Assembly (NCBI GenBank): GCA_900468805.1
Contig: UEIF01000021.1
Coordinates: 246,341-310,340 of the forward strand
Direction of reading: 5' to 3'
Length of the DNA stretch: 64,000 nucleotides
Origin: Hyphomicrobiales bacterium
GTDB lineage: Bacteria; Pseudomonadota; Alphaproteobacteria; Rhizobiales; Rhizobiaceae
Below the pieces are notes generated by a model. That model was given only the letters and a program-made list of their open reading frames with translations, had not been told where the DNA came from and made no database searches. Numbering within the stretch: position 1 is the first letter of the stretch; each line of letters starts with the position of its first letter. A program made the translations under genes and the position numbers. Positions 15,962 to 22,898 of the stretch are shown piece after piece.

Positions 15962-17088
15962 GCTGCGCTCCCGTAAAGATCTTCGATGGTTTCCTCGCCG
16001 ATGCTGAAAGCAGTGGATGCACCGCAGCCCGCCGTGACCACGACGATGCGCAACGCGTCGGAAGGCTTGTCGGTGAACCGCCAGCGGTCCGGGGCGGAGG
16101 CATAGGTGCCGATCCAGCGCTCGGTGATGAAGCGTCCCGGCAGGTTGAGCACGGTGTCCAACTCGTCGAGGATCAGCCTGTCGACCCGCTCCAGCCCAAA
16201 GGGATCGGGCGTTTCGGAATAATGATGACTGTCGCCGACGACGAGCGAGCCGTCCTCCGACTGCGTGACGATCAGATGGATGCCGTTTTCGCGCTCGGGC
16301 TTGAATTCCCGGTCGAGCCTCGCCTTGAGCACAGTCGCCTCCGGCAACTCGGCATAGCCGAGATAGCGTCCAAGCCCGAGATCGGACATGACGGCTGTGC
16401 CGAGTGAAACCCGTTGCGCCGGAACGACGCGCATCATCTGCAGTTTGCAGCGCGTTACGTTGAAAGCAGCGATCCGGTCGGCAAACAGGCTCTTGAAATC
16501 ATCGCCCGGGCAGACGACCACTGTTTCCGCCTCGATCACCCCTGCAGCCGTTTCGACTCGCGGCGGTTCGACGGCACTCACCGCCGTGGAGCGGCGGAAC
16601 TCGATGCCGTATTTGACTTCAAGATACCGCGCGAGCAGGGGAATGGCAGTTCGGGACTCCACGCGCAGCTCATGCGGGCTGTAGAGTGTAAACGGCGCTG
16701 CCTCCGGCCGCAGCGCCGGCACGAGCCGCCGCGCTTCGTCGACCGTCAGTCTTTCGCAGCCTTCGCCCATTTCGGTCCGCAGAAAGGCATCGATCACGCC
16801 TTCGGATTCGTCGAGCCTCGCTGCCAGCAAAAGCCCGCGCTGCAGGACATCGATGCCGGCCTCGTCCACCACTTCGGCCCAGATATCACGGGCCTTCCGT
16901 GCCTTGCCCCAGCAGTCGCCAGCCTGCTGACCGGTCACCGTCACAAATCCGAAATTGCGCACCGAGGCGCCGTTTGCCTGTGCGTCGCGGTCTATAACCA
17001 CAACGCGTTTGCCGCGCTTTGCCGCCGCCAGCGCATGCGCCAGCCCGATAATTCCTGCGCCGACGATCGCAACGTCGTATTGCGGCAT
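15958..17088 (-). CDS. FAD-dependent oxidoreductase of the phosphonatase-associated (TIGR03364-like) family
   Basis: A 376-residue DAO-type flavoenzyme. VAIVGAGIIGLAHALAAAKRG is the FAD dinucleotide fold, with VVVIDRDAQANGASVRNFGF following; the C-terminal FAD contact is VVVTAGCGASTAFSIG. From memory, this family is recurrently encoded beside phosphonatase-type hydrolases and phosphonate transporters. A plausible job is oxidative deamination of 2-aminoethylphosphonate or an N-methyl derivative to phosphonoacetaldehyde. The ATG at 17088 follows AAGGAG at 5 bases; the frame's earlier start at 17115 has none. It overlaps phnX by 4 bases. Confidence 0.85.
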   Translation of the reverse strand: MPQYDVAIVGAGIIGLAHALAAAKRGKRVVVIDRDAQANGASVRNFGFVTVTGQQAGDCWGKARKARDIWAEVVDEAGIDVLQRGLLLAARLDESEGVIDAFLRTEMGEGCERLTVDEARRLVPALRPEAAPFTLYSPHELRVESRTAIPLLARYLEVKYGIEFRRSTAVSAVEPPRVETAAGVIEAETVVVCPGDDFKSLFADRIAAFNVTRCKLQMMRVVPAQRVSLGTAVMSDLGLGRYLGYAELPEATVLKARLDREFKPERENGIHLIVTQSEDGSLVVGDSHHYSETPDPFGLERVDRLILDELDTVLNLPGRFITERWIGTYASAPDRWRFTDKPSDALRIVVVTAGCGASTAFSIGEETIEDLYGSAA

Positions 17089-17192
17089 GAAAGCTCCTTC
17101 GCAACATGTCTGCAACGGCTTGGCGGATTATCTTGAAGCCTGTGTGACAGTTGCGCGGAGCCTTACATTCGCGTGTGGAAAAGAACGCCGGT

Positions 17193-18275
17193 TCAGTCTT
17201 CCAGCGTGCCGGCCCTCCGCGTCGCCTTGCTCGGCCGGTCGGCCGCGATCTTCACCAGGTCGCCTCGCCGGCGCACCAGCCGGTCCGACGTGCGGGTCAG
17301 CAGCAACCCGCCCTGCGGCGCCAGGATGTAGATATCGCCTTCGGCAAAGCCGGGTCGGGTGATGATCGTCGCCAGAAGCTCTCCTTCAGAAACACGTTCG
17401 CCGATATTGCGATGGAACAACACTGTGCCACCCTGCGGCGCGCGCACGATCTCGACATTGTCGAGCGGCACGGCCGGTCCGGAGAAGGTCTTGTCACCGG
17501 CTGCCCGGCCGTTGACGACACCACGCCCGATCAGGAATTGCAGCAGGCCTTCGGCGTCTTTTGCGGCCATATCGGGATAGACGTCGCGCCGGCCGCGCAG
17601 CTCCACCGTCACCGAAAGTTTGCCCGGAAGCTTTGTCTTGCGCTCGCCTGGCACCTCATATTTCCAGGCAAACCCGACCGCTTCTTCAAAGGCGGAGCTT
17701 TCGCCATCCGAAAGCAGCACTGCTTCCATGTCGAGCGCATTGGCAAGGTCCGCTGCCTCCGGCCAGAAGGCCTCATCGGTATAGGCATATTGCAGCGATT
17801 CATCATCGCAATGCAGATCGAGCACCAGATCGGCCCCGAGTGCCATGTCAATCAGCCTTCGCTTCAATCGATCTGTAGCTGGATAATCATCGAGACCGTC
17901 AAGCAACTCCTCCCGGTCGCGAACCGAGATCAGCGGAAAATCCCGATTGAAATTGGTCCGCGATCCCAAATCGAAGCGGCCCTGCAACTCGCCGAAATGC
18001 GATTGCGCCGCCCCGATCGGATTTGCCTGCGGCACGAGCGTGATATCGCCGGCGATCCGTCCTTCGCTTTCTGCTTGCCCGAGTTGAAGGCAGAGAAAAT
18101 GCGCAAGCGCCGTTCCCGGCAGTTCATTGGAATGCAACGCGGCCTGGATATAGACCTTGGGCGCCGCCGGATCGCTTCCCCTGAAGCGCATGACCGGCAA
18201 CCGCCATTCGATGCCGGGCGTATCGCCGGGGATGATGATCTCTGAAACGTCCACTGTCTTGCTCCGCATGTGCAT
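17193..18275 (-). CDS. Succinylglutamate desuccinylase/aspartoacylase family hydrolase
   Basis: A 360-residue Zn-dependent hydrolase of the AstE/ASPA group. IQAALHSNELPG supplies His48 and Glu51 and VLDLHCDDES supplies His155, the three Zn ligands; SRTNFNRDFP gives the Arg-Asn-Arg substrate motif. A C-terminal domain (TVLFHRNIGERVSEGELLATIITRPG) resembles the beta-barrel of the family. The natural N-acyl substrate is unknown. It ends about 100 bases upstream of the FAD oxidase start and may be expressed together with the phosphonate pair; no strong ribosome site is seen before its first ATG. Confidence 0.85.
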   Translation of the reverse strand: MHMRSKTVDVSEIIIPGDTPGIEWRLPVMRFRGSDPAAPKVYIQAALHSNELPGTALAHFLCLQLGQAESEGRIAGDITLVPQANPIGAAQSHFGELQGRFDLGSRTNFNRDFPLISVRDREELLDGLDDYPATDRLKRRLIDMALGADLVLDLHCDDESLQYAYTDEAFWPEAADLANALDMEAVLLSDGESSAFEEAVGFAWKYEVPGERKTKLPGKLSVTVELRGRRDVYPDMAAKDAEGLLQFLIGRGVVNGRAAGDKTFSGPAVPLDNVEIVRAPQGGTVLFHRNIGERVSEGELLATIITRPGFAEGDIYILAPQGGLLLTRTSDRLVRRRGDLVKIAADRPSKATRRAGTLED

Positions 18276-18324
18276 ATTGAGTGGGGAGTTTTAGGCGAAT
18301 CCCCACCCGCGGTGCAAGCGCAGC

Positions 18325-18933
18325 TCAGCCGATGAGAGGCCACCGGTTGATGACGTGATGCTCGCTCTTCCCATAGATACTGTGAATCAGCAGGAACTCC
18401 TGGACGGTCCAGCGCACAGGTCGGTCAAGCTTTTCAGGCAGCACGGTCTTGCGATCATAGACCATCGTCATGTGCGGCGTCAGATGTCCGCCAACATTAT
18501 AGGGTAGCCCGGCCTCGTAGAGACCTTCTTGAATTTGGTTGCGAAGATCCAGCAGGCCTTCGTTTTCTTGCCTGCCACAGATGACGAAAGCCTGCGCTTG
18601 GCCAGGATGCTTGAAGCTCATGGCCTCGTCGAGAACAATTTTGAACGGCTGGGCACGCACTGTCGCGGCGACTTGTTCAGCGCCGAACACGATATCATCC
18701 GGGAGCCGACGGTAGGCGCCAATGCCGTTCAGCGTGACATGAAGCACTGCGTTGGGCCGCGAGGGCCCGGTCAGAGAATGTCTATTGCGATACACTTGCG
18801 CGATGTCCAGCGCCTCGGATGCCGCTTCGATGGTTGGACGAAGCGCGAAGAAAATCCTGTCGTGAAATTCTCCGACAAGATCGGATTTCTTCTGCGGGCC
18901 TGCGCTATTCGGATCGAGTGGAAAATGAGGCAT
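18325..18933 (-). CDS. 2'-5' RNA ligase / LigT-like phosphoesterase
   Basis: A 202-residue protein of the 2H phosphoesterase superfamily. The two catalytic H-x-T motifs are HVTLNG (His65) and HMTMVYD (His154), where the second has Met at the last position. Proteins of this group cyclise or open 2',3'-phosphates on RNA; E. coli ThpR is the best-known member, but the sequence is divergent. The ATG at 18933 has no close ribosome site; a strong one, AAGGAGG, sits further upstream inside a hairpin and faces an ATG immediately followed by TAG in the same frame. Confidence 0.82.
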   Translation of the reverse strand: MPHFPLDPNSAGPQKKSDLVGEFHDRIFFALRPTIEAASEALDIAQVYRNRHSLTGPSRPNAVLHVTLNGIGAYRRLPDDIVFGAEQVAATVRAQPFKIVLDEAMSFKHPGQAQAFVICGRQENEGLLDLRNQIQEGLYEAGLPYNVGGHLTPHMTMVYDRKTVLPEKLDRPVRWTVQEFLLIHSIYGKSEHHVINRWPLIG

Positions 18934-18957
18934 TTGAACTACGGACTACATCGCCCG

Positions 18958-18979
18958 CCTCCTTGTTTCGACAAGGAGG
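18958..18979 (-). promoter_or_regulatory. Perfect hairpin holding a consensus ribosome site in the leader of the RNA-ligase-like gene
   Basis: A 9-bp perfect stem closes a four-base loop (TTCG on the plus strand). Read on the minus strand, its 3' arm is ACAAGGAGG, followed six bases later by ATG TAG, a start-stop pair in frame with the LigT-like gene whose ATG comes 18 bases later. It could control translation or be a decayed former start. Confidence 0.5.
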
Positions 18980-18991
18980 AGCATACCCGGA

Positions 18992-19007
18992 TTGACATTA
19001 TAGTCAA
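18992..19007. promoter_or_regulatory. Operator-like dyad TTGAC-N6-GTCAA
   Basis: TTGACATTATAGTCAA has two 5-bp inverted arms around ATTATA. On the minus strand it contains both TTGACT and TATAAT. It lies about 60-75 bases before the LigT-like start. It resembles sites bound by phage-repressor-like HTH proteins; no such gene is seen nearby. Confidence 0.4.
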
Positions 19008-19051
19008 GAACAAAACATGAACAAAATGCTTTATAGGGATATTAAAGACTG

Positions 19052-19077
19052 AAACGGCTGCCGCAAGGCAGCCGTTT
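19052..19077 (-). terminator. Hairpin terminator after the ParA-like gene
   Basis: A perfect 11-bp stem (AAACGGCTGCC / GGCAGCCGTTT) with a GCAA loop lies 30 bases after the parA-like stop. The U-tract on the minus strand is weak (AGTCTTTAAT), so efficiency is uncertain, but stem strength is high. Confidence 0.8.
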
Positions 19078-19107
19078 GTTGGCGTCAATCGAGCGTTGAG
19101 GCAAGCC

Positions 19108-19827
19108 TTATGCAGCGTTCTTGACGAGCTCAGCCGCCTTCTTGGGAGACCTGGTGCGGGCTGCCTTCGGCGGCGCGAGACGAAGAACATCGTCTGCCAG
19201 CAAGCGGGCATTGTCTTGCGCCTTGTCGAGATTGCTGACACGGGCAGGGTCCATCGTGTAGAGGCTGCCGCCGGAAACGAACATATCGCGATAGGCGGCA
19301 CGCTCGATCAGCGCCGTGTCGATGACATTGACTTGTTGCTTGGCGAGCAGACCCTTTACGGCGAGCAATGCGCGCGTCGTGATGATCGAGCTGATGCGGG
19401 TCAGCACGACCGAATGCGGGATGCGAATATCATGCTGGGCCGCAAGCTGCTTTAAGATCTCAAGCACCTGCGCGCCGCCGACGGCATCCATGGCGCAGCC
19501 CTGCACCGGAACCATCACATGATCTGAAAAGCCGATGGCCTTCGCCATCAGCGGGGTCATCCCGGCCGGCAGGTCGATGATGACATAACCGCCCCGTTTC
19601 TTGAGGTCCTTGATCTGCTGTTCGATCGTATCTTCACTGACGCCTGGCATGACGGCGAAATTGGCTGCTTCCCCTGTCAGGCGGTGCCAGCGTGTGGCCC
19701 ATTGCTGAGGGTCTGCATCCAGAACGGAAACGCGATGGCCACGGCGAGCCAGTTCTGTGGCAAGAACGAGGGCGACCGTCGTTTTGCCGGCGCCTCCTTT
19801 CGTATTCGCAAAAGTAAGTGTTGGCAT
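19108..19827 (-). CDS. Orphan ParA/MinD-type ATPase (VirC1-like)
   Basis: A 239-residue deviant Walker ATPase. KGGAGKTT (residues 10-17) is the P-loop with the signature first Lys; VSVLDADPQQWATRWH and VIIDLPAG follow as switch regions. The C-terminus is Lys/Arg-rich (KAARTRSPKKAAELVKNAA). No parB or parS-like array is next to it. Its size and the QQWATRW region recall VirC1 and plasmid ParA proteins; a role in positioning a plasmid, a protein cluster or a mobile element is possible. CGAGG lies 8 bases before the ATG. The gene faces an apparently inserted LysR cassette upstream. Confidence 0.85.
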   Translation of the reverse strand: MPTLTFANTKGGAGKTTVALVLATELARRGHRVSVLDADPQQWATRWHRLTGEAANFAVMPGVSEDTIEQQIKDLKKRGGYVIIDLPAGMTPLMAKAIGFSDHVMVPVQGCAMDAVGGAQVLEILKQLAAQHDIRIPHSVVLTRISSIITTRALLAVKGLLAKQQVNVIDTALIERAAYRDMFVSGGSLYTMDPARVSNLDKAQDNARLLADDVLRLAPPKAARTRSPKKAAELVKNAA

Positions 19828-19870
19828 CGATTACCTCGGGTTGATGAGTTGGCGGCACTCATCCCTGAGA

Positions 19871-19882
19871 GAGACGCGTCTC
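19871..19882. promoter_or_regulatory. 12-bp palindrome upstream of the ParA-like gene
   Basis: GAGACGCGTCTC is a perfect palindrome 44-55 bases before the parA-like start. ParA proteins often regulate themselves, so an operator is possible; chance occurrence cannot be ruled out. Confidence 0.35.
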
Positions 19883-19925
19883 GGGCTTAATGGACAGCGG
19901 CTTTCGCAGTGATGAGTTGAAAAGG

Positions 19926-20040
19926 TCAAACAGCAACCTTGCGTGGCGCTGTTTTATCCTGCTGTCCGAGGTTGATTTTTCTGGGCGTAATCGGTTGGTG
20001 GCGGGCAGTAACCTTTCTCGGCGCCTTATTTGATAGCGTA
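19926..20040 (-). pseudogene. Coding-like fragment with repeated PRK(V/I) motifs, start missing
   Basis: The minus-strand frame ending at 19926 finishes with KAPRKVTARHQPITPRKI and DKTAPRKVAV, three spaced copies of PRK followed by V or I in a basic tail. No start codon or ribosome site opens it; upstream the frame runs into antisense of the LysR gene. It may be the tail of a small gene once located before the ParA-like gene and cut by the insertion of the neighbouring cassette. No family is recognised. Confidence 0.3.
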
Positions 20041-20110
20041 GCCGCCGCGAAGCGATCGCAGCTCGGCTCCGATCGGATTACGGCAAGCGTCGCCAGCGAC
20101 CTGCCGGGCG

Positions 20111-21007
20111 TCAGTCGCGCGATATGCACAGCCCCGCGAGAAGCGGAGCGTAGGCGGCGAGCCTGCGGGATACGAACTCGGTAAAGAGCTGCACGCGCTT
20201 CGTCTTGCGCGTCTCCCCCTGTGTGAGAAGCCAGAGCGTTCCATACATGTGCAGGTCGGTGCCCGGCACCCTCACCAGTAAGGGGTCGGCATCTCCGACG
20301 AAGCAAGGCAGTGTCGTGATCCCGAGCCCCTGCCGTACAGCAACGATCTGCGCCTCGGCGTCCGTAATCCTGAATGGACCCCCGGCGGTGCGAACCTCAC
20401 CCTCGCTGGCCCAATCCGGAATTCCATGAATGCTTATGACGATCCACCGGATGGGATCAGGCACGCCCGCACGCCATGCGGCTAGTCGGTCGCGGGACAT
20501 GTAGACTCCACCGAACAGCTCCGGTCCCTTCAGGCCGTGAAGATTGAGCGGCAGCGTTTTGCGGTCGTAAACGACGCGGATCGCCACGTCGGCCTCTCTG
20601 TTCGTAAGATTTGCCAGCTCGCCGGACGACGAGATTTCCATCTCGATGTCCGGATGCAGGCGCGCGAAATCGGCGAAATCCGGCATGAGCAGGTGTGTCG
20701 CGAGTGTCGGAGCCAACGTCACCCGCAGAAGCCCGCGCACGCTCTGGTCGCGCCCGAAGACGCGCGTCTCCAGCTGGTGTGACGACGCTTCCATCTGGTT
20801 GGCAAGCTCGAGGACCTCCTCGCCCGCAGCCGTCAGGCGATAGCCCGAAGGCAGCTTTTCGAACATCCGCGCCCCGAGGCGTTCTTCGAGCTGTGCGATG
20901 CGTCGCAGCACGGTCGAGTGATACACCCCGAGGCTCTCGGCGGCAGCCCGCACTGAGCCTCCGCGCGCCACAGCCAGAAAGTAGCGAATGTCATCCCAGT
21001 CGATCAT
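20111..21007 (-). CDS. LysR family transcriptional regulator
   Basis: A 298-residue regulator. The N-terminal HTH reads WDDIRYFLAVARGGSVRAAAESLGVYHSTVLRRIAQLEERLGARMF; the effector-binding domain follows with LLRVTLAPTLATHLLMP. The ATG at 21007 has AGGA about 8 bases upstream; a GTG five codons earlier is less likely. It is divergent from an SDR gene, the usual arrangement for a LysR activator and its target. By eye this gene and the next two are richer in GC than the surrounding genes, in line with acquisition from elsewhere. Confidence 0.92.
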   Translation of the reverse strand: MIDWDDIRYFLAVARGGSVRAAAESLGVYHSTVLRRIAQLEERLGARMFEKLPSGYRLTAAGEEVLELANQMEASSHQLETRVFGRDQSVRGLLRVTLAPTLATHLLMPDFADFARLHPDIEMEISSSGELANLTNREADVAIRVVYDRKTLPLNLHGLKGPELFGGVYMSRDRLAAWRAGVPDPIRWIVISIHGIPDWASEGEVRTAGGPFRITDAEAQIVAVRQGLGITTLPCFVGDADPLLVRVPGTDLHMYGTLWLLTQGETRKTKRVQLFTEFVSRRLAAYAPLLAGLCISRD

Positions 21008-21050
21008 GGTGCAATCCTGCACCGCCCGGTGCGCCTTCCGAAGCCGTCTC

Positions 21051-21070
21051 TACTGCATCGTACTGCAGTA
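21051..21070. promoter_or_regulatory. Candidate LysR binding site
   Basis: TACTGCATCG is followed directly by TACTGCAGTA, a perfect 10-bp palindrome at 21061-21070. It lies about 45-65 bases upstream of the lysR start in the divergent region, which suits autoregulation and control of the SDR gene. Confidence 0.5.
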
Positions 21071-21258
21071 TTGGTGGTCATCAAAGCCAATGTTGACAAG
21101 CGCGGTATCGACTGTCGCGGCCGGCATCATTCGTCCGGCCGGATCGATTTTGCACCACCGATGTGCGCGGTTCCGCACTCACCGCCTGAATCCCGCGGAC
21201 CTATGTTGAGGGTCTCGGGGCGTCCCCGAACGACCAGGGGCAACGAAGGATGCATGAC

Positions 21259-21993
21259 ATGAACAGACTGAATGGAAAGACTGCCGTTATCACCGGTGGC
21301 GCTACCGGTATCGGCCGCGCCGCAGCAAAGCGCTTCATCGAGGAGGGCGCCTTCGTCTTCATCTTCGGCCGCCGGCAAGACGCGCTCGACGCAGCTCTGG
21401 CAGACCTCGGGCCGAATGCCCGCGCGGTGAAGGGCTCGGTCTCCGATCTGGCCGACCTCGACCGACTCTACGCGGCGGTGGCGGCCGAGCGCGGAACCCT
21501 CGACATCGTCTTTGCCAATGCCGGGGCGGGAAGCCCGCTTCCGCTCGGCAAGATCACCCCCGAGCACATCGATGAAACTTTCGACACCAATGTGAAGGGT
21601 ACGATCATGACGGTCCAGAAGGCGCTGCCGCTGATGGGGGAAGGCGGTTCGATCATCCTGACCGGCTCTAGCGCCGGCACCACGGGCGCCCCGGCATTCA
21701 GCGCCTACAGCGCGAGCAAGGCGGCAGTGCGCAACCTCGCGCGGACCTGGGCGGAAGACCTTAAAGGCACCGGCATCCGTGTAAATGTGCTGTCGCCCGG
21801 GGCAACGGCGACCGAACTGGCGAAGGAAGCGCTCGGCGAGGAGGGCCAGAAGGTCTTCGCCTCGATGACCCCGCTTCAGCGTATGGCCGATCCGGCGGAG
21901 ATCGGAGCGGTGGCTGCATTTCTCGCGTCGCCGGACAGCAGCTTCATGACCGCCAGCGAGGTCGCGGTAGACGGCGGCCTCGCGCAACTCTGA
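21259..21993 (+). CDS. Short-chain dehydrogenase/reductase (SDR), classical type
   Basis: A 244-residue NAD(P)-dependent oxidoreductase. The cofactor motif GGATGIG is at 13-19, NAG at 88-90, catalytic Ser at 138 (ILTGSSAG) and YSASK with Tyr150 and Lys154. SPGATATELAKE after the active site and the C-terminal AVDGGLAQL are standard. The start at 21259 is preferred over an ATG nine bases earlier because GAAGGA overlaps that earlier ATG and is well spaced for this one. Substrate unknown; commonly annotated as a glucose or 3-oxoacyl dehydrogenase. It is probably activated by the divergent LysR and co-transcribed with the next gene 51 bases on. Confidence 0.9.
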   Translation: MNRLNGKTAVITGGATGIGRAAAKRFIEEGAFVFIFGRRQDALDAALADLGPNARAVKGSVSDLADLDRLYAAVAAERGTLDIVFANAGAGSPLPLGKITPEHIDETFDTNVKGTIMTVQKALPLMGEGGSIILTGSSAGTTGAPAFSAYSASKAAVRNLARTWAEDLKGTGIRVNVLSPGATATELAKEALGEEGQKVFASMTPLQRMADPAEIGAVAAFLASPDSSFMTASEVAVDGGLAQL

Positions 21994-22044
21994 CGCGTTC
22001 CGCCGGGCTAGGCCGGGGGATCAATATCAACACGGAGAAGTATT

Positions 22045-22647
22045 ATGAGCTATGCGATTATAGGATTCGGTGCGGTAGGCCAGGCTCTCGCCCATACCTT
22101 CGCCCGTAAAAACATCGACGTGGCCGTCGCGAGCCGCCGGCCGGCCGAGGCGTTGGCGCCGCAGGCTCGGGCGATTGGACCCGGGGTCGTCGCCAAGTCG
22201 TTGCGGGATGCACTCGAGGCCGACACAATCATCTTGGCGGTCCCGTTCGGTGAGCATCGCGAGGTTGCGAAGGCCCTGCCGAGCTGGGAAGGCAAGACAG
22301 TCATCGACGCCACGAACGCCTTTGGAGTTCTCGTTGAAGAGCTGGACGGTCTCCCGTCCTCCGCCTTCGTCGCGAAGGCGTTCACCGGCGCCAAGCTCGT
22401 CAAAGGTTTCAATCACCTGGTTGCGGCCACCTTGGCCGCCGATCCGATCGTCGAGGGCGGACACCGGGTCGTCTTTCTGTCGAGCGACGACGAGGACGCG
22501 ATCGCTCCCGTGGCGGCCTTGGCCAAACGACTCGGGTTCGCACCCGTCACGCTCGGAAAGCTCAACGAGGGTGGCGCGCTGGTGCATGCACGCGGCCGCA
22601 CTTGGGGCCAGCTCATCTTCCAGGATTTGTCCAAGAAGGAGCAGTAA
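22045..22647 (+). CDS. NADPH-dependent F420 reductase-like dinucleotide-binding protein
   Basis: A 200-residue Rossmann protein. MSYAIIGFGAVGQALAHTFARK carries GFGAVG at 7-12; ADTIILAVPFGEHREVAKAL and VIDATNAFG follow the pattern of F420H2:NADP oxidoreductase. Alphaproteobacteria of this kind are not known to make F420, so it probably acts on another partner; such proteins are often found beside LysR-controlled SDR genes. A ribosome site GGAGAAG precedes the ATG. After its stop an open coding-like stretch continues in the same frame. Confidence 0.82.
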   Translation: MSYAIIGFGAVGQALAHTFARKNIDVAVASRRPAEALAPQARAIGPGVVAKSLRDALEADTIILAVPFGEHREVAKALPSWEGKTVIDATNAFGVLVEELDGLPSSAFVAKAFTGAKLVKGFNHLVAATLAADPIVEGGHRVVFLSSDDEDAIAPVAALAKRLGFAPVTLGKLNEGGALVHARGRTWGQLIFQDLSKKEQ

Positions 22648-22761
22648 TCGATCTGCGACCGTGTGATCGACGCCGAGAACTGGTCGCGCGCTAGCTTCTT
22701 CGAGCAGCGCGCGACCGAGTATTTGAAGGCCACAAAGTCGCGTAGGTTGGCGTGGGCCTGA
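22648..22761 (+). pseudogene. In-frame coding-like tail after the F420-reductase-like gene
   Basis: Directly after the TAA of the previous gene, the same frame stays open for 37 codons with protein-like composition (DRVIDAENWSRASFFEQ, then TEYLKATKSRRLAWA) and ends in TGA. A 7-bp GC-rich hairpin (22761-22778) follows at once. It has no start codon or ribosome site. It could be the remains of another gene left at the border of the inserted cassette. No family is recognised. Confidence 0.35.
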
Positions 22762-22898
22762 CGGCGCATGGGCGCCGTTCGAAGAGCGGGGAGACGCCCG
22801 ACGGAGCGGCAGATCTGCGGGGCGCCTAGAACCTATCGCCTGCTATCGATGGCCACAGGGTTCGCTCGAATGTCCTCTGCTTCCGATACTACTCCCCT

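Noticed and set aside
14351..15976. Plus-strand frame of 541 codons across ybaK, the ArsC-like gene and phnX
   Set aside because: Spans three real minus-strand genes and their gaps; no recognisable domain.
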